Shown: in pieces, positions 40,957 to 54,421 of the stretch | Position numbering within the stretch: position 1 is the stretch's first letter | Layout of the letters: each line of letters opens with the position of its first letter | Assembly (NCBI GenBank): GCA_037074765.1 | Contig: JBAMDO010000096.1 | Location: 62,001-126,000, forward strand | Direction of reading: 5' to 3' | DNA length: 64,000 nt | Origin: Mansonella perstans | Lineage: Eukaryota; Nematoda; Chromadorea; Rhabditida; Onchocercidae | The notes under the pieces: generated by a model | What the model saw: only the letters and a program-made list of their open reading frames with translations | Told to the model about the DNA's origin: nothing | Database searches by the model: none | Made by a program: the position numbers and the translations under genes

Positions 40957-43900
40957 AAATAATGGTTATCGAAAGTACATATTTTGAGAACATATAGAAA
41001 AAGCATATTTCCTAACATAAGGAATTTTTATCGATATCTGATATACTTACTATTCATCTGCTATCGAATCTCACATTAAATTATAAGCAATTATAATGAA
41101 TAATTTTATTTTCATGCTATAAATCCTAAAAGAATGCAGGATAACTAAAAGTGTTTTTGTTCTAAGCTGCCTATCCAGTTGTTCAATATTTCCGAAAACT
41201 AATACTACAATTCCTGGAGACAGCTTTGAAATGACCAAGACACTCTAGTTAAAGTATGCTTGTAAAAACTTTTTATATGTTAAAGTAATCCTTTATTTCT
41301 AATTTTGTAATAATAGTAGTTATCGTCTTCTCATTAGCTTCTATAGTAGTTTATTATATTAAATAGATTTTGTAACTGATATATTCATCAGAATTCATCG
41401 CTTGAAACTATTATTGTAACTTTGAAGGATTATTTTGTTAAATTGTAATTTAATATGTTATATCAGATATCTGTAAATTTCCTAGTGAAGTATGTTTGTA
41501 TAAGTAAGATATCTGTGAAAATGTTATTTCTAACACTTTTATCTTAATTAATCCTTGTTATTTATATCTGTGAAAATGTTTCTAACAGTTTTACCTTAAT
41601 CATTTCTTGTCATTTCCAGCTATCCATACCTTTCCAATCTTTATATTTTATGATTTAATTGAATTTACTCATATTCAGTGGCTCTTCGCTGCTATTAATC
41701 TAGTTAGATTTTTTTCAACAAGTATCGGTGTTGTTATCATCTTTGAAAAAATTATTCCTTCAAGTGTTATTTCTTATATTTATTTTACTTTGTGTATGTC
41801 TTCACTTTCTTGTATGAATTATTTACTTTATTTCAGGTGATTCAAAATTTCATTATAGGCATCACCTGTCATTTTAATTATTTGTTTCATTGAGTAGTTT
41901 TTTTTTTTTTAAATGCCGATATGGAAGAGATTATTTTTTTTTGACATGACTGATTGGTCGGTTTTTAGATAGAACTGGAATTTGGACGATGTGGCATGAT
42001 TAATAAATGATTTTTAGATACTGAATTAAGACATAAAAAACTATATATGGTCTCATGGTGTTATGGTTTTTTATCAATTATCAGTCAATAGGACTATCGT
42101 TGTTCCAGATTAGATAATACTCCCTGGGATTAAAAAATGATATTGTTCTCTTGACTGAAACTTCTTGAATCTTTGTCATGCTTGTAATGGATGCGAGAAG
42201 TGTGAAATCAGATCATTCATTCCAAATGCGAAATCAGATCATACATTCAAATGCGAAATCAGATCATTCATTCAAATGCGAAATCACTGCTTTTTTTGAT
42301 CGCCGAAATTCCAGTGAAAAGAATGTTGTTAGAAATCATTGTATTCCTGATTTGCTTATCTTGATATTCGGGTCTTGATGCAGTATTAGTTTCTGGATGA
42401 GATTTAAAAGCATGAATGGAGAAAAGTTTGAAGACGGAATGATAAAGAATATGGGTGCTTGATTAAATTGGTTTCTGCTTCGACGTTTGGATTAGCGGAT
42501 TCAAAATTAAGTCTTGAAATAATCAAACAGTATTTGGTAAGCTAAATCTGTAAACTAGAAACATGAGTTTAAACATTGGTTCTGATCTCAGATGGAAATT
42601 GATAATGTAGTTTAATGAAGTAGTGAGATAATATTTAGGATAGTGGAAATAGCAAACCTGTTTTTAAAAATGTACCGCCGTCGATTTCCCTACTCCTTAT
42701 CAGCTAATTAGCTAAATAATTGTGGAGCGGAAATCGGAAAGCAGTTGGAGAGTTTCGTAGGATGGAATTATTTGTGGAGTAATCGTGTATACAAATTATA
42801 CTACAATACTGACATAAGTATGACAAATAACTCCAAATTAAGAAAAAATGATTTAGACCAGTTGATTGGAGATGAAAGTTGAGAACTAATAAATCACTGC
42901 TGATCTGGTAGGGATTGTGGGACTAATTTACAAATTAAAATTAGAATAGGCTTGAAGCAGTAGTGTTACTAGTATGTTGTTGATCAGGATTTAACAATGC
43001 ATTGCTTTAATAATATACACAACAATGGAAATTGTGTAATCTAAATTTCACATCATCTCAAGATATCATTTACGTAAATTTCTAGTGTACAAGTAATGGC
43101 TCTAGTAAACAACTGATAGCTGATAGCTTCAACATCTTGCCTTGTTGTCAACAATCAATGTGACAACTTCAACAGCTGTCTTACTGTCTCACTCTAACTG
43201 ATCATTTTTTGTTTAATAATTGATGGGAAATTTTAAAATAGCTAATTGATCACATTCTCATTGATAATTTTAAAGCTTCACATGTTCTGGTGAAAAAAAA
43301 AAAAAAAAAAAAAAAAACCAGTGCTTACGCTATCACTATATGAGTGAGCACGAGATAAAGTATATGCAAATGACCCTGCCGAAATCGAATGCATGGAATC
43401 TATGACCCTATCGAAATCTATACTCTATGAACGACCCTAACGATTATTCTACATTTACTTAGAGTCAGTTATAAGGAAAAATGTTCCTGTGACAATGAGA
43501 CAATAGAAACTGAGCAAATTTTCAACATAGCTAATTTTGAGAAAATTCCCAACACAACTATCAGAAACGTCCTATGATTTTTAATTTAACATCTTCGCCT
43601 TCCTTCAACAACTCTCTCTCATGTTCTCGATCTCATATCCTGTATTGTGTTCGTAAGAAATCACCATTTAATTAGCGAACGATATTCCGATGATAAACAA
43701 GTTTCATTCGAAGCATTATGAGTGATTCCTAGTAATAAACCGAAACAAATAGGCCATATCACAGACATAATTAGTAAGTTCAACAGTTAAAAGTTCACCA
43801 GTTCAAATGAATTGATACAGAAGCATCCACGTAAGAATTGTATGCCGTTTTGATGTTCACATATTTGAGTTTATAATTTAAGATTCATAGTTAAAATGAG

Positions 43901-44869
43901 AATCAAAAGAAAATGAATCAAATGTTCCCGTCTATAATTAAACCCAAAACTGAAGAAGCACAATTAATGTATCCAGCTTCACAAATACTTTTTTCTTTGC
44001 CCAAAAATAATTCTGAATTAGATTTCCTTTTTAGGATTTAAACTTCTAAAATCTATTCCCTTCGCTTTTTTGATTAGTAAAAAATTAAAGAAGTGCTTGA
44101 TTCCGTTAAAATATGCACTTGAGTTCAATTTATAAACAAGACAAGATAAAATTGAAGGATGAAGTAAAACAAATATTCTAAAATTACGGAAAAAGCTCAT
44201 GCTATAAATAATAGTTAGTCACAGAATAATGATGGAATAAAATGAAGAAACTATTCAGGTTACGGAAAATAACAGAAACATAATTTAGATGAATAACAAT
44301 TTACTAAACAGTTTTGGGTCTTGTTTCACACATTTAGAACAATGACTAAATACTAAATAAGCGCCTGTTCATTGCAGTTACTTTTTTGCTCTTGTCCCTC
44401 TTTTTTCAGAATAGTACGATTCAAATATGAAATATGCCCGATTCAGAAATATGAAAGAATTTTAAAAAGCACATAATCGGAAAACAATGTCACCAATGAA
44501 TAAAAAGAACAAAATGACCTGCTTCGTAATGATTAAAATGGGTATTAATAAAAATAATGACAAAGACTAAAAGACAAACACCTAATTTCTGGAGTGAAAG
44601 CAGAATCAAGAAATTATTCTAAAATAGATACAACACATCATTTTTCTTCTCTGGATGCTCTACGAGAAGTGCAATACAAATTCAATGCTAGGCCAACTAA
44701 GATAAGGCAGACTCTTTTGAGTTTGAATCCTACATAATGTATTAAATCAGATGAATCCTTCAGAATTTCTAATCTCTTTCATACTTCATCTGCACGCAGA
44801 CTAACGACGAATTATGTATTGTAACAAAGTGCGACAGCAAAACTTCCACAATACTTGAAAAACAATTTT
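40957..44869. other. Intergenic region between convergent Dcp2 and DnaJ gene
   Basis: Contains the 3' ends of both genes. No coding exon is supported. Visible items are a short tandem repeat at 42202-42287, a run of 23 A around 43294-43317, and a degenerate ~30-bp repeat around 43370-43440 built on gaccct(a/g)(t/c)cgaaatc. Confidence 0.5.
42202..42287. repeat. Three-copy 25-26 bp tandem repeat
   Basis: Unit gaaatcagatcattcattc followed by aaatgc, repeated three times with single-base differences. Confidence 0.85.
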
Positions 44870-45420
44870 TCAACTATATATTTCCTGCAGTCTGTCACAG
44901 CTTGGTGTCCCCATACGCTTGGCTCGATTAAATAGTTCCTCATCACCGAAGGTACGTGCTCTCCATATGGCAGTCTCTCCTTAAGCAACAGCATAATTCA
45001 AAACATAAAATCAAAAAAAATGAATATTGGCAAAAGTTCTCACAAGCAATTAGCAAGGATTCTGAATCTTGCTAAACTCACTTTCATTTCTTTCCCTGTA
45101 GCATTTCATGCGCAGATGAGAAATATACTCGTCTTCAACTTGATGTTCAATTTGAGCTATCTTACTCCGATAATTGGATAAGAAATCATTTTTAACATAA
45201 TATGGCACTTGGAGATTCTTCGTAAAGCGTTCTTCGGTATATTTGCTGAAATCCGGAAATTCTATTTTATAAAATAAAAGAGACAACACGGTTTTTAGAT
45301 AAACTATTCCTTTAAATAAGTTATTTTTCTTACAAATCACAGAATTTCATATTTTTTAAAATCGAACTTCGCAAATCTCCAAATTGAAATAAAACCAAAA
45401 GTTTCAAATTAAAATTTTCA

Positions 45421-45451
<31 letters not shown>

Positions 45452-47846
45452 TTACCCAGTACGATGCAATGAAAATGCTGGGTCGCCTACCATTAGTTGA
45501 GCAATCAAACCAAGGAAGAGTATGGCAAAAAGTGGCAAAAGTTGTAAAATTGGTGCATATGGTGACTGAAAATAACCCATTTTAAAACTGACACATCAAT
45601 GGCACAAGCCATGCATCCAAAACTATGAATCATAAATTATGAAATAGATCAATGGAAAAGAAAAACCTGATCTTGATGCCCTGATTGTTGTTGATGAAAA
45701 TGATACTGTGCTCCACGCTGCCGTCTATTCAAATGGCGCGATGGATAACCACCACCAAAGAACATATTAAAAATTTCTTCCGGAGTAAATTCCGCTGTAA
45801 ATCAAATCATCATTATTCTGCAGATGCATTTGTGCGGTACAAAGTGCAATATATTATATATGTTACTAAGAGAGAAAACGACACATAGCAATGAATTTCT
45901 CAAGAGTGGAAATACATTCGATATCTTAACTCCTTAAATGTTGATCACGGAATTGAATGGATAATTATCCTTCAAAAGCAATCATTCCTAGCAGTTCACT
46001 TGATATGTAGAAATTTAGCAACAAACCTTCAAAACCCCTGTTATAATCATATTCGTTAAATTCATCCTCATATTGACTGGTTCGTCTTCGTGGTCCTTCT
46101 GCACCATACACATCATATTGAGCACGTTTGTCTTTATTGGAAAGAATTGCATAAGCATTGCCAAGAGCTACAACAAGCTTTTAAAACTATAACAACAAAC
46201 ATCTGAAACCATAACAATAAACTTCAACGGTTACGATGTCGTAGGAAAATCAAGTATTTTATAAATAACAACAGTGCAATGCGAATTATGCTCAAAGTTT
46301 TGGATGTGAACGATGTGACAAGTTTCACATAGTCTCGGTCACAAATTGTTTTATTTGCAGATAAAGATTACCTTTGAAAGCTTCAGTAGCACCCGGTGCA
46401 CGACATTTATCAGGATGAAGTTGTAATGCTAGCTTACGATATTCCCTTTTTAGGTCCGAGTCGGTAGCATTTTTCTTGAGGTTAAGTATTTCGTAATAAT
46501 CTTTGCAGTGCCGTATTCTAAAAAACAAAATACGACAAACATTTTACGAATACAATATTCATACAATATGAAATATCATATACTAAACTGCCAGTCTTAT
46601 TTATTGTTCGCAATCTGATCAATCTGATCTTTTGTCACTACAGAATTTAAAATTGCCAGATATTTCAAGCACATTCTGGAACAAAGTCTGCGCACCTTTC
46701 AACAATTTCCAACTCTTCTTTTGTATAATGAACACCAAGCTTTGGTCGAACTGATGAACGTGAACGTCCACCCCGCTGCCTTGCCTCCGTTGCACTTGAC
46801 GATGAACCTTCATCAGCTAAAACACAAGGTAAAAATCCGTCCCGTTCTACTTACTGCGCAGAATTTTAACTTTTATCACAAATTACCAAACAAAATTACG
46901 CCAGACAAATCCCGTAACTCTCACCTACAGTAATCTTTCTCATTCCTTACATTAATCCACGGATTACTTCTCAAAATCATTCATCCCAAATATACTTGCA
47001 GAAAAAGCAACGGATTATACCTCCGCCTGGGCAACCTCTTTCACCATTCATGGTTGAATGATTACGATCAGCATGAAACTGCGTCCGCCGACTTCGAACA
47101 TTTGAGTCTGCTTCATACTGATCATAATGACCATAACCGGTATCCGTCCCTGTTGCATGATAATCATCTTCGTCGTTATCATTTATTGCTTCTGCTTTTT
47201 TCAATAAGTCTGCAAGCATAAGGAATTCGAGAGTACATCACCATTTATCTATGATTATTTTTTCGCTCCTGTGCCATTTACTACATTTTAACTTCTGCAT
47301 TCTGTCTTGAACTAAGCCATCTACACAGATTCTTAATTTACAGACTATGTATCAGCCAACATGTGCAGATATAATTGGGACTTTGATGAAATGAAGATGG
47401 CAAATATGGCGCACAACTGATAACTAAAATTCTCGTCCGTGTAGTTGAACTAACGTCCTGAAGAATCCAAGCACAGTAACATTTGAAGAAGTAATGAGGG
47501 ATTTAGGGAGTTGGAAATGAAGGAGGCCCATGTCATCATAAGTCACTACTCCCAAGACGGTCATAGAATATAGGCCAGATATGGATCAACGTAGAATTTG
47601 TCTCAAAATTCGTCTGAACTTTTGAGGTTCTGCGGTTTTTTTCCGGCTATACACTGTCATTTGAAGAAAACCGGTAATGATATATTCGTAAAATTTTTCT
47701 TTCTTTAACTAACATTGCACATCCATCGTTGGATCTAACTTGATAGCTTTATGTAAAAATTTAACGGCTTTTGTGCTATCTTTTCCTTTTAATGCTTCGC
47801 GTGCTATATCCACACAACGCTGCGCTTCCGCTCGATTCGCCTCCAT
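44870..47846 (-). CDS. dnj-1: DNAJB12/DNAJB14-type membrane-anchored J-domain protein
   Basis: An Hsp40 co-chaperone of the ER membrane whose cytosolic J domain recruits Hsp70 for membrane-protein folding and degradation. Exons 5' to 3': 47714-47846, 47021-47209, 46696-46816, 46372-46517, 46027-46167, 45667-45794, 45456-45565, 45082-45245, 44870-44979; 1242 bp, 413 residues, phases consistent. The N-terminus ([18 protein letters not shown]) matches the family's conserved start. It is followed by an acidic/polar linker, the J domain ([14 protein letters not shown] ... [15 protein letters not shown] ... [14 protein letters not shown]), a Gly/Arg/Gln region with [15 protein letters not shown], one transmembrane segment ([19 protein letters not shown]), and the DUF1977 tail ([28 protein letters not shown]). 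The HPD triad that stimulates Hsp70 is intact. Length and order match the family; dnj-1 is the expected C. elegans orthologue, assigned by family knowledge. Confidence 0.94.
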
Positions 47847-48702
47847 TTTACGTATATTTCTGAAAGACATACAAAAAATTATTCGACAAATATCATATTA
47901 TATGCTGCAATGCTAACTGCTATTTCATCTTCATCATTTGACACTTTCCATGTAACAATACTCGTGTTTTTCTAACATGTTTATATAACATGCCAGTAAC
48001 TTTCGAATTTTCAGTTTTTTTTGCAATCCTAAGATTAATTTAAATTAAACAAATGTTTTTAAAAATTTTTTAGAAGTTTAATATTTAATTCAAAAAAGTA
48101 ATTTATTTTATTATGAAATACTAAATAGTATCTTTAAGAGTATCAATGATGAAATGTAAAAATTTTGAACAAATTACTAAACTTCTAAAAAAACTTACTA
48201 CGTTCAAAAATTCTGAACATATTTAAATCATCCATTGTACTTATTTTTGAACATACTTAAATTATTATTGCTAAAATTGTCAAAAATACCTCACGGATAA
48301 TTATCTTAATTATCAGTTTATGCGATACCAATATTAACGATTTGTTGCATAAAACGGGTAACGTCCAAATAATTTACATGTGATAAATGGGCAAATAGAT
48401 GACCAGTTCTTTTCGTTCGACTTTGATAATTCCAATTTCCGCAGATTACTTTCCTCCTAATTAAAACAATTCATTAATTGAGCAATAGTGAAAAATGAAA
48501 CAATGCACAAAGAATAAAAAGGCCTACCTCTCTCTCACACCTTCTTATCTTCACAAAAATCCAAAACGTCTTACAGCTACTTCCTCGTCACAATACTCCC
48601 TCGTATGAAAACATTCCGTTTCAACAGTATTTTTGCTTTCTTATCATCATGAACATACCCTTTGAGAAGCTGAAATGATGAATGATTTGTCACGTACATG
48701 TC

Positions 48703-48743
48703 GATTTACGTGTGTCATTTTGAAGTAAAATGACGTGTAAATC
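48703..48743. repeat. Imperfect inverted repeat (hairpin)
   Basis: Arms gatttacgtgtgtcatttt and aaaatgacgtgtaaatc are near-complementary around a four- to five-base centre. It could be a short hairpin or the core of an old palindromic element. Confidence 0.55.
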
Positions 48744-49074
48744 ACTGTGTGTCGAATTAAATCCACGAAAATTGAAATTACATTAAAACAATATAACAAA
48801 GAATGTTTCAATAATGTTTCAATAGATTATTTCAAATTTCAAAAATTAGCTTAACATTCACCACAGATCAAGATGTATTGGTTATCTATTGCTTACTGAT
48901 TCAATCGGGACCTTTGAACCCAGCAATAATAGCAATAAAGTCCAATAAATCTTATATTTAGGCCCCAACTTTTTTTCACTTTTACTTATTAGTCATTTAC
49001 TTTTTTATTAACATTATTTTTATAGTTTCAATCCTGTTAAATGCTTTGTATCGTGTAGGATGATGGTACATTGT

Positions 49075-49084
49075 AATAATAATG

Positions 49085-49157
<73 letters not shown>

Positions 49158-49215
49158 GTAATAATAATAGTAATAATAATAATGCAATAATAATAATAAT
49201 AATAATAATAACATC
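49075..49215. repeat. Long AAT microsatellite
   Basis: About 40 tandem aat units with a few interruptions (agt, gca). The poly-Asn ORF across it is an artefact. Confidence 0.95.
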
Positions 49216-49742
49216 AATAATAACAATAATGATATATTATCATATAACAATATCACAATATATAGGAAATATAATGTGATACATAATGTTATATCTATAA
49301 TATAATATTATATATTATTACACATATATATTGTTAATATGCTGTTATATTGTATATATTATATTTTATATATTATATTATATTACATTATATATAATAT
49401 TATTATATAACAATATAATGTTTACATGTATTATTATATATACATGTATAATGTATAATATTATAACATATGATATTATAATATATAATCTAATATAATT
49501 TGTAATACAATATATAAAATTATTATTAATATAATAATATTATATTATATAATAATGTTATAATATATAACATATAATATAATATATTATATAACAATGT
49601 TATAATATATAACATATAATATAATATATATATGCATAATGATATTTAATATCATATAATAATAATTTTATTATGTAACAGCAAAATATCATATAATAAT
49701 GTAATGTATTATTATATAACAGTAATAATAATATTATTATTA
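49216..49742. repeat. AT-only palindrome-rich block with internal ~46-bp tandem duplication
   Basis: Nearly pure TA/ATA sequence with many self-complementary words such as ataatattat and tatataata. Within it the segment aatgttataatatataacatataatataatata occurs twice in tandem (from about 49552 and 49597). It continues from the AAT microsatellite. Confidence 0.85.
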
Positions 49743-50589
49743 CTTTTACCAGTATTATAGCAACGGAAGTGTTATTTGCTTACTGCAAAATGCGACAGAT
49801 TGTTATAATTAATGAAAACAAACAGCACTAATTGGAATGCTCGCGATATTGTTTTGTTTCGGAACATTTGACATTATAAATGACACCAACTGATTACGAT
49901 TACGTTATTAGCGATGAAAACAATTTTAGCAGAAAAACAGTATGACGTTGTGAAGTATAAAAACTTGTTTGAAAACAGCCATTCTTTTTCCACAGTACAT
50001 GAAACCTTTAAGGCTCGCATTATTTTACAACGACTGTTGCCATCCTCAGTAAATTTTACTTTCATATTTGAAACTTCTCAACAAATAATTTCGACTTTAA
50101 TTATTTTTATTAATAATTTAGTGGTTGATGAAATCTTTTTTCTTTTATATTCAGAAGTTTGTATAGATAAACAAGATTTAAATAAGAAAAAAAAACTGTG
50201 GAAAAACAAGTTTATAAGACATTTAAATATTTGATTTGAATGATATTAATGCAACGTAGAAATTTGTTCCTTATTTTATTGGATTCATTTCTAGAATTTG
50301 TATGATCAAAATGATTGAAATTGGTTGCTCCATTAACTGACATTTCTAACTGCTTCATGAAATTGTGTTAATTCATTTGAGAATTTATTGAAGGTCAAAC
50401 AAAAATTGCAGTGCCTTTTCTAAATAAATATTGCGCTCATATGTACTTCAATCTTGTGTCAATTTAATTTTTTTTTTTCCAATCCTATTTGATGTTCCAC
50501 TCTTATTCTTTCCATACGATATATATTTGCATTCAGTAATAAATCTTTGCGAAATCCCAAGTAAATTAATTATCATTAATCTGTCGATT

Positions 50590-50835
50590 CAGCAATAAAA
50601 TAATTGAGGTAGTCTTTGAGATATCTCAATAATACATAATTTGTATGTTTCTGAGATATTTCAATAATACAATTTTGTATCGTGTTCTCATGTGATGTCT
50701 CAATAATATGATTTTGTATATTCTCATGTGATGTCTCGATTATATAATTTTGTGTGTTCCTGAGATATCTCAATAATATAATTTTGTATTGTGTTCTCGT
50801 GTGATGTCTCTCGATTATATAATTTGTCCAGTCTC
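50590..50835. repeat. Five-copy ~45-bp tandem repeat
   Basis: Units contain tctcaataatataattttgtat followed by gttctcatgtgatg or gtttctgagatat, alternating in type. The period is about 40-48 bp. The minus-strand ORF over it shows the matching peptide repeat (ENTIQN, YIIETSH) and is not a real gene. Confidence 0.8.
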
Positions 50836-51423
50836 GAAAATTTTTAATTAAAAATGACAGTCTCGCAAATATGGTTGGTAAAAAGAAAATCGTCATATTG
50901 AAAGGAAACAAAACAGGTCTTTTTATACAAAATTACATTTATGAAAGACCGCACATACTTGTTATTTGCACATTTCGCTGTTGAAATTAGTATTGTGGTG
51001 GACAATTAAATTTTCGAAAAATTTCTAGTTCTTGGTAAATTTCATTAAAATTTCACTGAAAAAAAAATTTTAAATGATGCATGAATACTGAGTGGTAATA
51101 TATTATGATCTGAAATAATTATTGTTGCATGAAATGTAATTTTGTATAAAACTGTACAAGATGCACATCATTTTGCATGCATTATTTTGCAAGCTATCAT
51201 TTTGCATGCATATATGATGAAACATGAGTAGCAAAATTCGAACGATTAGTATGGTTACTTTAGAATTCGTTTTTTTTTTTCCTTTTTTTTTTTAACAAGA
51301 CCAATTTGTTACATTGGTGTTGACAGCAATCAATGAAATAGAAAATATTTTTGCATATGATTTTATTATTTAACAGATTAGTTTAGCATCCATGCAAAAA
51401 AAAAATATAAATATATGGTAGAG

Positions 51424-51515
51424 TTTAAGCATTAAAAAGGTCACGTATACAAACACGAAAAACGTCACGTATTTAAGCATTAAAATGGCCACATATTTAA
51501 GCATTTAAATGGCCT
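51424..51515. repeat. Short tandem repeat (tttaagcattaaaatggccac type)
   Basis: Three to four units of about 25-30 bp built on tttaagcattaaaa(a/t)gg(t/c)cac(g/a)tat. Confidence 0.7.
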
Positions 51516-52021
51516 TATGTATGCAGTATCATAACGTAACTTTTTGTTAAAAAAGACGTAGTGACACCGAAATGTTTTGAAATTGTTTTGCTAGGCGTCA
51601 AAAAAAAAAAAAAAATTTGTAAATTAAGATCGTGAACTGTTGAACTGTTGGAATTATGAACTGTTGATTCATTTTTGTATTTTACATTGATAATTAAATT
51701 TCTTTTTTTGTTTTCATTTCATTTCATTTTTGTGGAATGCAATGAGTGCATTTTTGTCATCATTTGAACTTTCTAAAAAAAAAAAAAAAAAATCGTCTTT
51801 TTGTTTTTCTGTCTTTTTGTTTTTCTTTTGTTTATTTTTCGCCTTTCTAAAACAGGTATTTTTCTTCCTTCTTCATTTGATGCCATAATAAAATTGACAT
51901 TTCATTTTTTTTCCTTTTTTTGAAAACTGATCATTACCAAAACAAAAATCATTTTTATCGATTCATTCGATATTTTTTGCATTTACATCTCTAAATAACT
52001 AATTAATTTGATTAGTTTTAG

Positions 52022-52054
<33 letters not shown>

Positions 52055-52307
52055 CAACAACAAAAAAAAAGAACGAAATAGACAAAATTCTTTTCACAGT
52101 ACTTTTTTACAGTTGCGACAAAAAAAAAACACCTGCTCGTTTTACCACAACAACTAACAACTCCTTCTGTATGTTACTGATGGCAAATTGTTAAAATAAA
52201 ACATTGTTGTCAAATTTAAATTTTTATCCTTTCACAGGTTTTTCACTTTTTTTTTCTTCTCTCCACTGAATATTGTCTATATTTATGTATGTAGAAGAAA
52301 TACTACG

Positions 52308-54388
52308 ATGCAATTTTACAACCGCATATTTTCACTTGGTACATTTATATTGATAATTGGTGCTAAAACAAGGCATTCAGGTTAGTTCATCATTTTACAT
52401 TGAAAAAAAAGTATTTCCTGGTATACTTGTTGTTAGGTAAAAAAAAGAACGAAAACAAAAAATATATTATCAATCATTGCATTTTGCTATTTTTTTTTTA
52501 TCAAAATTATCACAAAGAGAAATTGTTTATCATTTTTTGGCTTTGATAAATTATTCGGTAGAAAAATTTCTCATTCATTTTTTTTCCTGATCGATGATTC
52601 ATTTTTTCTGATTTGAGAATTATTTTGAAAGTTCTCTTACTGTAATTAAATTCATTTTTTTGTCTTTGAAATCATTTTGTGTTAATTTTCATTTCTTTTT
52701 TATCTTTCGATTTATTTATTTGTTTACATTTATTTTTCTAACATTGAAATAATGTTAGATTTAAAATTACAATAAGAAGATTTAATGCATTTTTATAAAA
52801 ATTTTAATTTTTCGAGAAATTGCCTTAAAATATTAGAAACCATTGTTTTTATTAAATGTGTGTGCTTTTTTTTAATACAAAATTTATAACGCAATTATGA
52901 AATTGTGATTTATTGATTTTTTTTCTTTCATTTTGCAGTATTAGCAGCAGCTGATAATGAATGCAAAGATTTGGATCGACAATGTTTTAATTTAATTGCA
53001 CAAAATGGTAGTGAATGTTTGAAATCAACATTTGCTAAAACAAATTGTTTATTGACATGTATGATATGTGGCAAAATTGAACAAAGTTAGCATTGGAATT
53101 AATTAACTGGGATTAATTTTTTTTGACATATTAATTTGATAATTTATTATTCTGCATAAAATTCCTTCTTTCACAATAATTTTACCAAATATGAAATGTA
53201 TATGGTGAATTTACTTTATAGAGATTTTGAAATATTAAGAAATTTTAATTTATCCAATTTTTTGTAGCAATTTAAAAAAGCCAAATAAGAAAAAAATTTT
53301 TTTTGATATTTAAATATTTCAGAATTTGATGTACGCTATGTGCCGCAATTACTGAAACCAATAGCATGGTTAATTGGAATTTGGCGTGCTGAATCTGGTG
53401 GTAAAGCTATTTTTCCAACAATACCTATATTTACATATGGAGAACAAATTGAATTTTCATTACCAACTTCTAGCTTAAAAGCTCTTAAAGCACTTAACTA
53501 TACGTAAGCTTTTTCCATTTTAATTGAGAAATTAATGAGGAAATTCATATGAGTAAATTTATTATCAACCTAATAAATTTGTCAGAAGCTTATCAAATAA
53601 ACTTATCAATGTCAGAATGCTCATTATGACGAATGCACAATTTTTTAGAGCTTTTGCATGGGATATGAATAATCGTGAGGAATTGCATAGTGAATATGGT
53701 TTCATAACAATGAAACCGAATACGAAGGAAGTTGCCCTATCAACTGTTATGAATAATGGTAACAATGAACAAGTACTGTTAATAAATCCGATTTATGGTT
53801 TTATATTTCCAAAAAAAAAAAAAAAAAAAAAAAAAAATAGCGATAATTATATTTTATGTAATAAATGTTTTCATACGTTAATCAGTAAACAAAAATATTG
53901 AATTTCATTTTATTTAAAATTTCATCAGTTTTAATTTTAGGCTTTGTAATGATTGAACAAGGTCCACTGCAAGATAAAACAATCCGATTGGTTTTACAAG
54001 ATATTGGTCGAATAAGTTTTAGCCGAGATCTACCAGTATATGGGGTGTGAATTTATTCGCATTAATTTTTACTTTTTAGTTTTCATTTAATTACTAGAAA
54101 AATTTACCTTAATCGCAAAATTGGAGTAATAGGAGGAGTAAAGTTAAAATAGTCTAATTTAAATAAAGATAAAATTTACAGTGGGCTTTATTGCACAGTT
54201 TTGATATTCAATCTGTAATAATAACGGTAACAACGGCAGTAATTAATAATAATAAAATAGTGATAATTAACCAAAAATAATAACGGTGATAATAATGGTA
54301 ATAATAATTATTATTACAGATTGAATTAATAGTTCCCAATGGAACACTAAATAGAAAATGATATGATTGCTTTTCAATGATATTCTAG

Positions 54389-54421
<33 letters not shown>

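Larger units (their letters stand above)
47847..52307. other. Repeat-rich intergenic region with one orphan coding-like piece
   Basis: Upstream of both the J-protein gene (minus) and the ShKT gene (plus), so it holds both promoters. A minus-strand frame 48318-48456 begins behind a ttttaattag acceptor and reads 45 residues of normal composition (segments CGNWNYQSRTKRTGH and FAHLSHVNYLDVTRF) before a stop. It could be the last exon of an unseen gene or a relic. The remainder is low-complexity sequence and repeats, listed separately. Confidence 0.4.

Noticed and set aside
49082..49279. Poly-Asn ORF
   Set aside because: Pure translation of the AAT microsatellite and adjoining AT sequence.
50576..50911. 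Minus-strand ORF of 111 codons with repeated IIETSH-like peptides
   Set aside because: The peptide repeat mirrors the DNA tandem repeat; no start context, splice signals or homology.
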